Assembly: GCA_003367665.1 (NCBI GenBank)
Contig: QKXI01000004.1
Span: 1-64,000 of the forward strand
Direction of reading: 5' to 3'
Source: Leifsonia sp. ku-ls
GTDB lineage: Bacteria; Actinomycetota; Actinomycetes; Actinomycetales; Microbacteriaceae
Length of the DNA: 64,000 bases
A program made the translations under genes and the position numbers. The notes under the pieces were generated by a model. The model made no database searches, was not told the origin of the DNA, and saw nothing but the letters and a program-made list of their open reading frames with translations. Position 1 is the first letter of the stretch. Each line of letters opens with the position of its first letter. Shown one piece after another: positions 1 to 9,880 of this stretch.

Positions 1-732
1 TCAATGGGCGCGGCCGCTGCGCCTGCGGGACCGGCCGGCCCGGCCGCCGCGCCGGCGACCGGATCGCCTGCGCGGTCGAGCGCGGCGCCGGCCGCGAGTG
101 CGGGCTCTGTATCGAGCAACCCCGCGGGCGCGGGCTCTGTATCGAGCAACCCCGCGGGCGCGGGCTCTGTATCGAGCAACCCCGCGGGCGCGGGCTCCGT
201 ATCGAGCAACCCCGCGGGCGCGGGCTCCGCATCGAGCACCTCCGCCGGTGCGGGCTCCGCATCGAGTACCTCCGCCGGAGTGGTCACCGAGTGGGCGACC
301 GTCGCCATCCCCTCGTCTCCGGCCCCCGAGGCGACCGCCGCCGTCGCGACGACCGCGGCCGTCGTCACGCTGGAGCGTTCGGCCGCCGCTCCCGCGGTCG
401 CGGACGCGCCGCCGGCCGTCCCCGAGGTGGACGAGCCGCCGTACGACGACGTCCCGCCGCCCGAGAGCGAGCCGCCCTATGAGCCGCCGGTCCCGGAGGA
501 GCCGGAAGGCGACTGGTCCGCCGCGCCCGCCAACGACGCCGCCGCGCGCCCACCCGCAGCTGGTCCGGAAGAACCGGCCCGTCCCGCGCGTCCGGCCTCG
601 GCGCCGGCCGCCGGCTCCCGCACGCCGACCTTCCAGCAGCCGCAGCGCTACGGCGAGGCGGTCGTCCGCGAGATCCTGGGCGCGACCTTCCTGGAGGAGC
701 AGCCCGCCCCTCCGACCCCGGGGATGAGGTAA
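1..732 (+). CDS. dnaX: DNA polymerase III subunit gamma/tau, C-terminal part (5' end outside window)
   Basis: Only the C-terminal tail is present: about 243 in-frame codons ending in TAA at 730-732. It is almost entirely low complexity (Ala, Pro, Ser, Glu) and contains a tandem decapeptide repeat. The end of the tail, RYGEAVVREILGATFLEEQ, is the part that looks conserved and matches the usual C-terminus of actinobacterial DnaX, which loads the clamp and organises the replisome. recR starts 3 nt after the stop, the classic dnaX-recR order, which supports the call. The clamp-loader AAA+ domain lies upstream of the window and cannot be checked. Confidence 0.85.
   Translation, partial: SMGAAAAPAGPAGPAAAPATGSPARSSAAPAASAGSVSSNPAGAGSVSSNPAGAGSVSSNPAGAGSVSSNPAGAGSASSTSAGAGSASSTSAGVVTEWATVAIPSSPAPEATAAVATTAAVVTLERSAAAPAVADAPPAVPEVDEPPYDDVPPPESEPPYEPPVPEEPEGDWSAAPANDAAARPPAAGPEEPARPARPASAPAAGSRTPTFQQPQRYGEAVVREILGATFLEEQPAPPTPGMR
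101..280 (+). repeat. Six tandem 30-bp repeats inside dnaX
   Basis: A 30-bp unit starting CGGGCTCTGTATCGAGCAAC is repeated six times head to tail. The first three copies are identical and the later ones diverge, with GTATCG becoming GCATCG and CAACCC becoming CACCTCC. It encodes decapeptides of the type SVSSNPAGAG in the disordered tau tail. The unit is a multiple of three, so copy-number change keeps the reading frame. Confidence 0.95.
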
Positions 733-735
733 CCG

Positions 736-1332
736 GTGTACGAAGGCATCGTCCAGGAGCTGATCGACGAGCTCGGGCGGCTTCCGGGAATCGGTCCGAA
801 GTCGGCCCAGCGCATCGCGTTCCACATCCTGCAGACCGAGACGTTCGACGTGACCCGGCTCGCCGAGGTGCTGCTCGAGGTGCGCGACAAGGTCCGCTTC
901 TGCGAGATCTGCGGCAACGTCTCCGAGGAGGCGACCTGCTCGATCTGCCGCGACCCGCGCCGCAACCCGGCCCTGATCTGCGTGGTGGAAGAGGCCAAGG
1001 ACGTCGTCGCGATCGAGCGCACGCGCGAGTTCCGCGGCCTCTACCACGTGCTCGGCGGAGCGATCAGCCCGATCGACGGCGTCGGCCCCGACGACCTGCG
1101 CATCCGCCAGCTGATGCAGCGCCTCGCCGACGGAACGGTCCAGGAGGTCATCATCGCCACCGACCCGAACCTTGAGGGCGAGGCCACCGCCACCTACCTG
1201 AGCCGTCTGCTGACCACGCTCGACATCCGCGTCACCCGCCTCGCCTCCGGCCTCCCCGTCGGCGGCGACCTGGAGTACGCCGACGAGGTCACGCTCGGCC
1301 GCGCCTTCGAGGGCCGCCGCCAGGTTTCCTGA
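736..1332 (+). CDS. recR: Recombination protein RecR
   Basis: RecR (198 aa) works with RecF and RecO to load RecA on gapped DNA. The N-terminus has the helix-hairpin-helix region ([15 protein letters not shown], residues 16-30). A four-cysteine zinc finger follows (C56, C59, C68, C71), and then a Toprim domain with [12 protein letters not shown] and [12 protein letters not shown]. Length is normal for the family. The GTG start at 736 lies 3 nt after the dnaX stop, so the two are probably cotranscribed and translationally coupled. Confidence 0.97.
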   Translation: MYEGIVQELIDELGRLPGIGPKSAQRIAFHILQTETFDVTRLAEVLLEVRDKVRFCEICGNVSEEATCSICRDPRRNPALICVVEEAKDVVAIERTREFRGLYHVLGGAISPIDGVGPDDLRIRQLMQRLADGTVQEVIIATDPNLEGEATATYLSRLLTTLDIRVTRLASGLPVGGDLEYADEVTLGRAFEGRRQVS

Positions 1333-1490
1333 CCGGCCGCTGCGCGCTCGCCGCTTCGCGTCGCTGCAGCCCCACCCACCGCGGCCGCCACCATCCCCGC
1401 CGCACCACACACGCCTCATCCCCATCCCACGCCGCACCCCCACTTGTCCACAACGGCCGTCACATAAGGGAACGGTCATATCCCGGCCGG

Positions 1491-1496
1491 TAGGAT
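1491..1496 (+). promoter_or_regulatory. Probable -10 element of lysC
   Basis: TAGGAT ends 27 nt before the chosen lysC start and 9 nt before the upstream in-frame GTG at 1506. The 173-nt gap after recR is otherwise pyrimidine-rich with no other clear signal. No convincing -35 is seen. Confidence 0.5.
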
Positions 1497-1523
1497 GGGA
1501 AGCCCGTGAGTTCAGGAGTGTCC

Positions 1524-2810
1524 GTGGCCCTCATCGTCCAGAAGTTCGGCGGTTCGTCCGTCGCGACAGCGGAGAGCATCAAGCGTGTCGCGAAGCGCAT
1601 CGTCGAGACGCGGAAGGCCGGCAACGAGGTCGTCGTGGCCGTCTCCGCCATGGGCGACACCACCGACGAGCTGATCGACCTGGCGCACGAGGTCACGCCG
1701 ATCCCCGAGCCGCGCGAGCTCGACATGCTGCTGACAGCGGGGGAGCGCATCTCGATGGCCCTGCTCGCCATGGCGATCAAGAGCATGGGCTACGACGCCC
1801 GCTCGTTCACCGGCAGCCAGGCCGGAATGATCACCGACGCGCAGCACGGCTCCGCCCGCATCGTCGATGTCACGCCCGGCCGCATCCAGGATGCGCTCAC
1901 GGAAGGCGCGATCGCGATCGTCGCTGGCTTCCAGGGCTTCAGCCGCGAGTCGCGCGACATCACGACCCTCGGGCGCGGCGGATCCGACACCACCGCCGTG
2001 GCCCTCGCGGCCGCGCTCGGCGCCGAGGTCTGCGAGATCTACACCGACGTCGACGGCGTGTTCACCTCCGACCCGCGGCAGGTGCCGCTCGCGCGCAAGA
2101 TCGACCGCATCACCAGCGAGGAGATGCTGGAGCTGGCGGCCGCCGGCGCGAAGGTGCTGCACATCCGGGCCGTGGAGTACGCGCGCCGTCACAACGTGAC
2201 GCTGCACGTGCGCTCGTCGTTCTCGAACAAGGAGGGCACTTTCGTCCTCAACGAAGCCGCGGCCGCCGAGGCCGCCAAGAAGGATGGAACCGTGGAAGAG
2301 CCCATCATCTCCGGCGTGGCCACCGACCTCAGCGAGGCCAAGATCACCGTCGTCGGCGTCCCCGACGTGCCGGGCAAGGCCGCGCAGATCTTCAAGATCG
2401 TCGCCAAGGCCAACGCCAACGTCGACATGATCGTGCAGAACGTGTCCGCCGCGGCCACCAGCCTCACCGACATCTCGTTCACCCTTCCGAAGTCGGAGGG
2501 TCAGCGCGTGCTCACCGCCCTGACCGCCGAGAAGGACGAGGTGGGCTACCAGTCGCTGCAGTACGACGACCAGATCGGCAAGCTCGCGCTGGTCGGCGCC
2601 GGGATGCGCACCAACTCCGGCGTGTCGGCGAAGCTGTTCGAGGCGCTCTACGACGCCGGGATCAACATCGAGATGATCTCCACCAGCGAGATCCGCATCT
2701 CGGTGGTCACCCGCGCCGACACAGTGGCCGAGGCCGCCCGCGTCGTGCACACCGCGTTCGGCCTCGACGGCGACGAGAAGGCCATCGTCTACGCCGGCAC
2801 CGGCCGCTGA
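1524..2810 (+). CDS. lysC: Aspartate kinase (alpha subunit, with internal beta start)
   Basis: LysC phosphorylates L-aspartate, the first step to lysine, threonine, methionine and diaminopimelate. The kinase signature KFGGSSV is at the extreme N-terminus, and the C-terminal third carries two ACT regulatory domains ([16 protein letters not shown] and [14 protein letters not shown]). I chose GTG 1524 (428 aa, [10 protein letters not shown]) because CAGGAG at 1513-1518 gives a good ribosome binding site. An in-frame GTG at 1506 would add six residues. An internal GTG at 2292 probably starts the separate beta subunit. asd follows 90 nt downstream. Confidence 0.96.
   Translation: MALIVQKFGGSSVATAESIKRVAKRIVETRKAGNEVVVAVSAMGDTTDELIDLAHEVTPIPEPRELDMLLTAGERISMALLAMAIKSMGYDARSFTGSQAGMITDAQHGSARIVDVTPGRIQDALTEGAIAIVAGFQGFSRESRDITTLGRGGSDTTAVALAAALGAEVCEIYTDVDGVFTSDPRQVPLARKIDRITSEEMLELAAAGAKVLHIRAVEYARRHNVTLHVRSSFSNKEGTFVLNEAAAAEAAKKDGTVEEPIISGVATDLSEAKITVVGVPDVPGKAAQIFKIVAKANANVDMIVQNVSAAATSLTDISFTLPKSEGQRVLTALTAEKDEVGYQSLQYDDQIGKLALVGAGMRTNSGVSAKLFEALYDAGINIEMISTSEIRISVVTRADTVAEAARVVHTAFGLDGDEKAIVYAGTGR
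2279..2294 (+). promoter_or_regulatory. Internal ribosome binding site and GTG start for the LysC beta subunit
   Basis: AAGGA lies 8 nt before an in-frame GTG at 2292 that would begin [12 protein letters not shown]. In Corynebacterium glutamicum the beta subunit of this alpha2-beta2 enzyme starts at the equivalent residues through the same kind of in-frame internal start. The product would be about 172 residues holding both ACT domains. Confidence 0.65.
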
Positions 2811-4617
<1,807 letters not shown>

Positions 4618-4623
4618 GCCTCC

Positions 4624-4652
4624 TTGACTTCGATAGTAACACTATCTAACCT
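4624..4652 (+). promoter_or_regulatory. Promoter of the MerR-linked membrane protein gene
   Basis: TTGACT (4624-4629) and TAACCT (4647-4652) are spaced by 17 bp, and the spacer is filled exactly by the first palindromic operator. Classical MerR activators use long 19-20 bp spacers, so the normal spacer here fits simple repression better. Confidence 0.55.
4632..4646. promoter_or_regulatory. MerR operator 1
   Basis: GATAGT-AAC-ACTATC is a perfect inverted repeat between the -35 and -10 of the plus-strand promoter. Confidence 0.75.
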
Positions 4653-4655
4653 GTT

Positions 4656-4672
4656 GGATAGTTTCACTATCC
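4656..4672. promoter_or_regulatory. MerR operator 2
   Basis: GGATAGT-TTC-ACTATCC repeats the same half-site as operator 1, centred 25 bp away. Together the two sites cover most of the divergent promoter region. Confidence 0.75.
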
Positions 4673-4685
4673 GATTGGAGACGCG

Positions 4686-5105
4686 ATGCTTCTCACCCCG
4701 GTCGACGCGATCATCGCGGGCGTCGTCCTGCTCACGGTGGCCACGATCGCCTACGGCGGCACCTTCATGCTCCGGGTCGTCACCGGGCGGCAGGGGGCGA
4801 ACGACCTGCAGAAGAGCTTCTTCCGCGCCGGCCACGCGCACGCCGGCGTGCTCGTCATGCTCGGGCTGCTGACGCTGCTGCTGCTCGACGCGGCACGGGT
4901 CACCGGCTGGGCGCACGGGAGCGCGATCGGCATCCTGGCCGCAGCCATCCTCATCCCGGCCGGCTTCTTCCTCTCCGTCATCGGACGCGACCCCCAGCGG
5001 CCCAGCGGCGTCATCGCCCTGGTGTGGATCGGCTTCGCCGTCCTGACGGTCAGCGTCGTCGTCGCGGGCATCGCGCTGATCGTCGTGGGAGCTTCGGCGG
5101 CGTGA
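4686..5105 (+). CDS. Small four-helix membrane protein of unknown function
   Basis: 139 residues with four predicted membrane segments (about 7-28, 52-67, 78-97 and 110-135). A basic loop after the first (RVVTGRQGANDLQKSFFRAGHAHAG) contains two histidines that may be conserved. I do not recognise a named family. GGAG lies 5 nt before the ATG. The gene sits alone behind the MerR operators, so it is the likely target of that regulator, perhaps a stress or drug-response membrane protein, but no substrate can be inferred. Confidence 0.8.
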   Translation: MLLTPVDAIIAGVVLLTVATIAYGGTFMLRVVTGRQGANDLQKSFFRAGHAHAGVLVMLGLLTLLLLDAARVTGWAHGSAIGILAAAILIPAGFFLSVIGRDPQRPSGVIALVWIGFAVLTVSVVVAGIALIVVGASAA

Positions 5106-5108
5106 CCC

Positions 5109-5129
5109 CGAGATATCTCGATATCGAGA
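5109..5129. promoter_or_regulatory. Two overlapping palindromes upstream of mqo
   Basis: CGAGATATCTCG (5109-5120) and TCTCGATATCGAGA (5116-5129) are both perfect palindromes sharing five bases. They lie about 40 bp upstream of the mqo -10 box, a natural position for an activator or repressor. No cognate regulator is adjacent. Confidence 0.55.
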
Positions 5130-5170
5130 GATGTGATCGCCTGTCGGGTGGTCGTCCCGTCCCCGCATCA

Positions 5171-5176
5171 TAGGAT
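5171..5176 (+). promoter_or_regulatory. -10 element of mqo, leaderless
   Basis: TAGGAT is followed by 6 nt and then the GTG start. No Shine-Dalgarno is present, so the transcript is probably leaderless. Confidence 0.65.
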
Positions 5177-5182
5177 TGCAGG

Positions 5183-6658
5183 GTGAGCAATTCTCCCATC
5201 GACGTCGTCCTCATCGGCGGCGGCATCATGAGTGCCACGCTGGGGGCCATGATCCAGCGTGTGCAGCCCGACTGGAGCATCCGGATCTACGAGCGCCTGG
5301 GCGAAGTGGCCCAGGAGTCGTCGAACCCGTGGAACAACGCCGGCACCGGCCACGCGGCACTGTGCGAGCTGAACTACATGCCGGAGGCCTCCGACGGCAC
5401 GGTGGACCCGGCCAAGGCCATCAGCATCAACGAGCAGTTCCAGCTCAGCCGCCAGTTCTGGTCGAGCCTCGTGGCCGCGGGCGACCTCCCCGAGCCGCAC
5501 ACCTTCATCAACTCCACGCCGCACATGACCTTCGTGCGCGGCCGCGAGAACGTGCGCTACCTCCGCAAGCGCTACGAAGCGCTCAAGGACCAGCCGCTCT
5601 TCGCCGGCATGGAGTACTCCGAGGACCCGGCGGTGATCGGCGAGTGGACGCCGCTGCTCACCAAGAAGCGCAACGCCAAGCAGCGCATCGCCGCGACGCG
5701 TCAGACCTCCGGCACCGACGTCGACTTCGGCGCGCTGACCCGCGCGCTCATCGACAACCTGGTCGAGAACGGCGCGACGCTCGCGCTCAACCACTCGGTC
5801 CGCAGCATCAAGCGCACGAAGGACGGCCTCTGGCGACTGAAGGTCATGCACGAGGTCGGCCACACCGCGCACACCGCGACGGCCCGGTTCGTGTTCGTCG
5901 GTGCCGGCGGCGGCGCGCTGCACCTGCTGCAGAAGTCGGGCATCCCGGAGATCAAGGGCTTCGGTGGCTTCCCGATCTCCGGTCAGTTCCTGCGCACCAC
6001 CGACCCGAAGCTGGTCGCGCAGCACCAGGCGAAGGTCTACGGCAAGGCTGCCGTCGGCGCTCCGCCGATGTCGGTGCCGCACCTCGACACGCGCGTGGTC
6101 GACGGTCAGGCCTCGCTACTGTTCGGTCCGTACGCGGGCTTCAGCCCGAAGTTCCTCAAGACCGGTTCCTGGTTCGACCTGCCCGGCTCGGTCCGGCCCG
6201 GCAACATCGGCCCGATGCTGGCGGTCGCGCGCGACAACTTCGACCTGATCAAGTACCTCGTCGGCGAGCTCCTCGCCAACCGGGAGAAGAAGATGCGGGC
6301 GCTGCAGGAGTTCATGCCGACGGCGAAGAGCGAGGACTGGGAGCTCATCACCGCCGGTCAGCGCGTGCAGGTGATGAAGAAGGACGCCAAGAAGGGCGGC
6401 GTGCTCCAGTTCGGCACCGAGGTCGTCGCGGCGGAGGACGGCTCGATCGCCGGTCTGCTCGGCGCGTCCCCTGGCGCCTCCACCGCGGTCCCGATCATGG
6501 TCGACCTGCTCAAGCGCTGCTTCCCCGACCGATTCCCGGAGTGGCTGCCGACCCTGAAGGAGCTCATCCCGACGGTCGGCACGACCCTAAACGACCGGCC
6601 GGACGAGGCGGCGCGCGTGCTCGCAGCCACGGCGGAGACGCTTCAACTGCAGCAGTAG
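5183..6658 (+). CDS. mqo: Malate:quinone oxidoreductase
   Basis: Mqo is a membrane-associated FAD enzyme that oxidises malate to oxaloacetate and passes electrons to menaquinone, replacing or supplementing soluble malate dehydrogenase. At 491 aa it is full length. The FAD-binding motif [14 protein letters not shown] is at residues 8-21, and the family signatures [22 protein letters not shown] and [11 protein letters not shown] are intact. The start is GTG 5183, leaderless behind TAGGAT. With acs and pckG elsewhere in the window it forms part of acetate and gluconeogenic metabolism. Confidence 0.97.
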   Translation: MSNSPIDVVLIGGGIMSATLGAMIQRVQPDWSIRIYERLGEVAQESSNPWNNAGTGHAALCELNYMPEASDGTVDPAKAISINEQFQLSRQFWSSLVAAGDLPEPHTFINSTPHMTFVRGRENVRYLRKRYEALKDQPLFAGMEYSEDPAVIGEWTPLLTKKRNAKQRIAATRQTSGTDVDFGALTRALIDNLVENGATLALNHSVRSIKRTKDGLWRLKVMHEVGHTAHTATARFVFVGAGGGALHLLQKSGIPEIKGFGGFPISGQFLRTTDPKLVAQHQAKVYGKAAVGAPPMSVPHLDTRVVDGQASLLFGPYAGFSPKFLKTGSWFDLPGSVRPGNIGPMLAVARDNFDLIKYLVGELLANREKKMRALQEFMPTAKSEDWELITAGQRVQVMKKDAKKGGVLQFGTEVVAAEDGSIAGLLGASPGASTAVPIMVDLLKRCFPDRFPEWLPTLKELIPTVGTTLNDRPDEAARVLAATAETLQLQQ

Positions 6659-6663
6659 CGCGC

Positions 6664-6693
6664 TTTACACCGGCGTGGACGACCTGCTATGGT
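6664..6693 (+). promoter_or_regulatory. Promoter of the ABC-F gene
   Basis: TTTACA (6664-6669) and TATGGT (6688-6693) are spaced by 18 bp, placing the transcript start near 6700 and giving a leader of about 174 nt. Confidence 0.55.
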
Positions 6694-6702
6694 CGTCCAC
6701 GC
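6673..6702. promoter_or_regulatory. 12-bp inverted repeat covering the ABC-F -10 box
   Basis: GCGTGGACGACC and GGTCGTCCACGC form a perfect inverted repeat around TGCTAT. It overlaps the -10 box and lies 15 nt after the mqo stop. It may be an operator for the ABC-F promoter or a hairpin ending mqo transcription. No U-tract follows it, so the operator reading is favoured. Confidence 0.6.
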
Positions 6703-6831
6703 TATGAAGTGAGAACCTCCTGACGTCCCGCGCCTGAGGCGCCGTCGATGTGAGTGAGGACTTTCGGTCACCGCGCTGCCCGGTCAGGCACCTGGGCGCT
6801 CCGGCGCCGCTCACGACGGAGATCGCCCGGC

Positions 6832-6872
6832 GGGAACCCGCTCCCTGTGGAGCGCCCGGAAAGGCGGTTCCC
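6832..6872 (+). promoter_or_regulatory. Nested RNA structure holding the ABC-F ribosome binding site
   Basis: GGGAACC (6832-6838) pairs perfectly with GGTTCCC (6866-6872), the last bases before the ATG. Inside, CGCTCC-CTGT-GGAGCG forms a second hairpin, and the Shine-Dalgarno AAAGG (6860-6864) lies in the remaining loop. Upstream in the leader are tiny reading frames: ATG AAG TGA at 6704, a GTG-started four-codon frame at 6709, and an ATG-TGA start-stop at 6748. This is the layout expected for translational attenuation of a ribosome-protection gene. Confidence 0.55.
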
Positions 6873-6873
6873 C

Positions 6874-8487
6874 ATGCCAACCATCACCCTCGCACCCCTG
6901 CGTGCCGACGGCGTCTCCGTCGTCTACGGCGAACGCCGCGTGCTCACCGACGTGTCGCTGACCGTCGCTCCCGGGCAGCGGCTCGGCCTGATCGGCGAGA
7001 ACGGCGCGGGCAAGTCCACGCTGCTGCGCGTTCTGGCCGGCGCTGAGACGCCCGACACCGGGACGCTGTCGCGTCCGGTGCGGACGGGCTTCCTCTGGCA
7101 GGAGGTCCGGTTCGAACCGGGCGACACGCTCGCGGCGCTGATCGAGCACGCGCTGGCCGACGTCCGTGCGATCGAGCGCGAGCTCGAGACGGCGGCGTCG
7201 GCTCTCGGCACCGGCGGCCCGGAGGCGGACGCCCGGTACGACGCCGCCCTCGCGGCGGCCGAGCGCGCCGAACTGTGGAGCGTGGACGCGCGCCGGGACG
7301 AGCTCCTCGATGGGCTCGGCGTCGGTGGCATCCCGCTGGGCCGGCGCCTCGGGGAGGTCTCCGGAGGCCAGCGCAGCAGGTTCGCCCTCGCGGCGCTGCT
7401 GCTCGGCCGGCCCGACGCGCTGCTGCTCGACGAGCCGACCAACCACCTGGACGACGAGGCCGCGGCGTTCCTGGAGCGCCAGCTGCGCACCTGGCCGGGA
7501 CCCGTCGTCTTCGCCAGCCACGACCGGACGTTCCTGGACGCCGTCGCGACCGGCCTGCTCGACCTCGATCCGGCCCGGTCGGGGATCACCTCCTTCGGCG
7601 GGGGCTACAGCGCCTACCTGTCGGAGAAGGCGGCCGAGCGGCAGCGGTGGGAGAAGCAGTACGCCGAGGAACAGGAGGAGCTGAAGGCGCTGCAGCACGC
7701 GGTCGACGTGACCGCGCGGTCCATCGCCTGGTCGGGCAAGGTGCGCGACAACGACAAGTTCGCGAAGTCGTTCAAGGGTGGCACGCTCGATCGTCAGATC
7801 AGCCGCCGCGTCCGGAACGCGGAGGGCCGGCTCGACGATCTGCGCGACAGCCAGGTGCGCAAGCCGCCGGCGCCGCTCAGCTTCGCCGGGATCCCGTCGG
7901 GGTTCCAGGCGTTGGGCGACGGCACCGGGCTGCTGGTTCAGGCGCGGGACGTGCACTTCCCCGGCCGCCTCTCGCTCGCCGAGCTGAGCGTGGCGCCGGA
8001 CGCGCGGATCCTGGTCACCGGGGCGAACGGCGCGGGCAAGTCCACGCTCCTGTCGGTGCTCGCCGGCCGGCTGGAGCCGACCGCCGGCACCGTGCAGCGG
8101 CGGCGCGGTCTGCGCGTGGCGCTCCTGGAGCAGGACGTGCGGTTCCCGGACCCGTCGGCGTCGCCTCGCCGCGTCTACGCCGCGGCGATGGGGGAGAGGC
8201 GCGCGGAGGCCGTTCCACTGACCTCGCTCGGGCTGATCGCGCCGCGGGACGTCGACCGGCCAGTCGGCGCTCTCTCGGTGGGGCAGCAGCGGCGGTTGGC
8301 CCTCGCGCTGATCGTCGCCCGGCCCCCGCACCTGTTCCTTCTCGACGAGCCGACGAACCATCTGTCGCTCGCGCTCGCGACGGAGCTGGAGGAGGCGCTC
8401 GGCGCCTATCCCGGCGCGGTCGTGGTGGCCAGTCACGATCGCTGGCTGCGTTCGCGTTGGAACGGGGCGAGCCTGCACCTTGCTTAA
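6874..8487 (+). CDS. ABC-F ribosome-associated ATPase (possible antibiotic resistance protein)
   Basis: A 537-aa protein with two ABC ATPase domains on one chain and no membrane segments, the mark of ABC-F proteins that bind the ribosomal E site. Domain 1 has Walker A GENGAGKST, signature VSGGQRSRF and Walker B LLLDEPTNHLD; domain 2 has GANGAGKST, LSVGQQRRL and FLLDEPTNHL. The charged linker contains YAEEQEELKALQH. I chose ATG 6874; an in-frame GTG at 6754 would only translate the structured leader. The long leader and duplicated-domain layout resemble drug-responsive ABC-F genes, but a translation-factor role cannot be excluded. Confidence 0.9.
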   Translation: MPTITLAPLRADGVSVVYGERRVLTDVSLTVAPGQRLGLIGENGAGKSTLLRVLAGAETPDTGTLSRPVRTGFLWQEVRFEPGDTLAALIEHALADVRAIERELETAASALGTGGPEADARYDAALAAAERAELWSVDARRDELLDGLGVGGIPLGRRLGEVSGGQRSRFALAALLLGRPDALLLDEPTNHLDDEAAAFLERQLRTWPGPVVFASHDRTFLDAVATGLLDLDPARSGITSFGGGYSAYLSEKAAERQRWEKQYAEEQEELKALQHAVDVTARSIAWSGKVRDNDKFAKSFKGGTLDRQISRRVRNAEGRLDDLRDSQVRKPPAPLSFAGIPSGFQALGDGTGLLVQARDVHFPGRLSLAELSVAPDARILVTGANGAGKSTLLSVLAGRLEPTAGTVQRRRGLRVALLEQDVRFPDPSASPRRVYAAAMGERRAEAVPLTSLGLIAPRDVDRPVGALSVGQQRRLALALIVARPPHLFLLDEPTNHLSLALATELEEALGAYPGAVVVASHDRWLRSRWNGASLHLA

Positions 8488-8489
8488 CC

Positions 8490-8507
8490 TTCGAACATAT
8501 GTTCGAA
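8490..8507. promoter_or_regulatory. LexA (SOS) box
   Basis: TTCGAACATATGTTCGAA is a perfect 18-bp palindrome containing the actinobacterial SOS consensus TCGAAC-N4-GTTCGA. It overlaps a possible -10 (TATGTT, 8498-8503) and ends 7 nt before the ATG of the radical SAM gene, so bound LexA would block transcription directly. Confidence 0.93.
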
Positions 8508-8514
8508 TTGTTCC

Positions 8515-9753
8515 ATGCGTTGGAGTAGTCAGGAGCTGTCGGTCGACGAGCCGTCGGCGCTGCCGGGGCTGGCCCGGCTGAACAACCTCGTGCGCTCGGT
8601 GCGCACGCCCGACTTCGCCGGCATCACGTTCCACGAGGTGCTGGCGAAGTCGGCGCTCAACCGCATTCCCGGCGGGGGAGCGCCGATGCCGTTCGGCTGG
8701 ACCATCAACCCGTACCGTGGCTGCTCGCACGCCTGCGTCTACTGCTTCGCGCGGCCAACGCACACCTATCTCGACCTCGACTCGGGCAAAGACTTCGACA
8801 ACGAGATCATCGTCAAGGTCAACGTGGCCGAGGTCCTGCGCAAAGAGCTGGCGAAGCCGAGCTGGGGGCATCACCCCGTGGCGCTCGGCACCAACACCGA
8901 TCCTTATCAGCGGGCAGAGGGTCGGTATTCGCTCATGCCGGGAATCATCGACGCGTTGGCCGACTCCGGCACACCGTTCAGCATCCTGACCAAGGGGTCG
9001 CTACTCCGGCGTGACCTCGACCGGCTGGTGGAGGCCAACAAGCGGGTGCCGGTCGACCTCGCCATGTCGATCGCGGTGTACGACGACGAGCTGCAGCAGT
9101 CGGTCGAACCGGGCACCCCGACCACGAAAGCCCGCCTCGCCACGGTCACCGCGGTTCGAGAGCACGGCCTCGATTGCGCCGTGTTCCTCATGCCGATCAT
9201 CCCCTACCTCACCGACACGCGCGCCCACCTCGACGAGGCCCTGCGGCAGGCGAAGGAGGCCGGCGCGACGTCGGTGCTCTACTCTGCGCTGCATCTCAAG
9301 CCGGGGGTCAAGGAGTGGTTCTATCTCTGGCTCGGCGAGCAGCACCCCGAGCTGCTGCCGCAGTACCGCAAGATGTACGGCCGCGGAACGTACGCGCCGA
9401 AGGAGTACCGCGCCTGGCTGGCGGCGCGCATCAAGCCCCTGATCCGCGCGCACGGTCTCGAGCGCGGCCGAGAAGACCCGCTGACCGGCGGCGTGCGGTC
9501 GAGCGCGCTCGGGATGCTGCGCGACGACGAGGGGGAGCGGCAGCACGTCGGGTCGGCCATCCGGGCGGCGGGGGCGCGAGCGGCCGCGGGGTCGGGGGCG
9601 CAGGCGGGGGCGCGCGCGGGCGCGCGGTCGGGGGTGCAGCCGGGGGCGCAGGTCGGGACGCAGGCAGCGCTCGATCGGTCGGAGGCGCCGGACGCGGCGT
9701 CGCTCGTCAGTGCGTCGCTGACCGGATTGGGGGTGCAGCCGACCCTGTTCTGA
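8515..9753 (+). CDS. Rv2578c-family radical SAM protein, SOS-controlled
   Basis: The protein (412 aa) carries the [4Fe-4S] cysteine motif CSHACVYC (Cx3Cx2C) at about residue 68 and follows the layout of the Rv2578c family, which is related to spore photoproduct lyases. The conserved part runs to about residue 325. The last 85 residues are low-complexity Gly/Ala/Arg/Gln-rich and look family-specific. The start ATG has no Shine-Dalgarno and lies next to a perfect LexA box, so it is predicted to be DNA-damage inducible. A DNA repair role is inferred from the family and the SOS box; the reaction is unknown. Confidence 0.9.
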   Translation: MRWSSQELSVDEPSALPGLARLNNLVRSVRTPDFAGITFHEVLAKSALNRIPGGGAPMPFGWTINPYRGCSHACVYCFARPTHTYLDLDSGKDFDNEIIVKVNVAEVLRKELAKPSWGHHPVALGTNTDPYQRAEGRYSLMPGIIDALADSGTPFSILTKGSLLRRDLDRLVEANKRVPVDLAMSIAVYDDELQQSVEPGTPTTKARLATVTAVREHGLDCAVFLMPIIPYLTDTRAHLDEALRQAKEAGATSVLYSALHLKPGVKEWFYLWLGEQHPELLPQYRKMYGRGTYAPKEYRAWLAARIKPLIRAHGLERGREDPLTGGVRSSALGMLRDDEGERQHVGSAIRAAGARAAAGSGAQAGARAGARSGVQPGAQVGTQAALDRSEAPDAASLVSASLTGLGVQPTLF

Positions 9754-9880
9754 GAGCGCCGGCATGCCGTGGCGGCGGGCGGTGCGCGTCGGGGTACGAA
9801 CCCGGGGTACACAGCGGAGGCGTCGGATGCCATAATCCCGGGAGGACCGAGGTGCGCTCGGCCCAGAAGGGACGCACGTT

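Noticed and set aside
101-280. CRISPR-like direct repeats
   Set aside because: The 30-bp units are directly adjacent with no spacers and lie in frame inside dnaX.
6664-6760. WhiB7-type promoter for the ABC-F gene
   Set aside because: The AT-rich stretch expected next to the -35 in WhiB7 promoters is missing.
6754-6873. N-terminal extension of the ABC-F protein from GTG 6754
   Set aside because: The 40 extra residues are Arg/Pro-rich and coincide with structured leader RNA, while ATG 6874 has a Shine-Dalgarno and family-like length.
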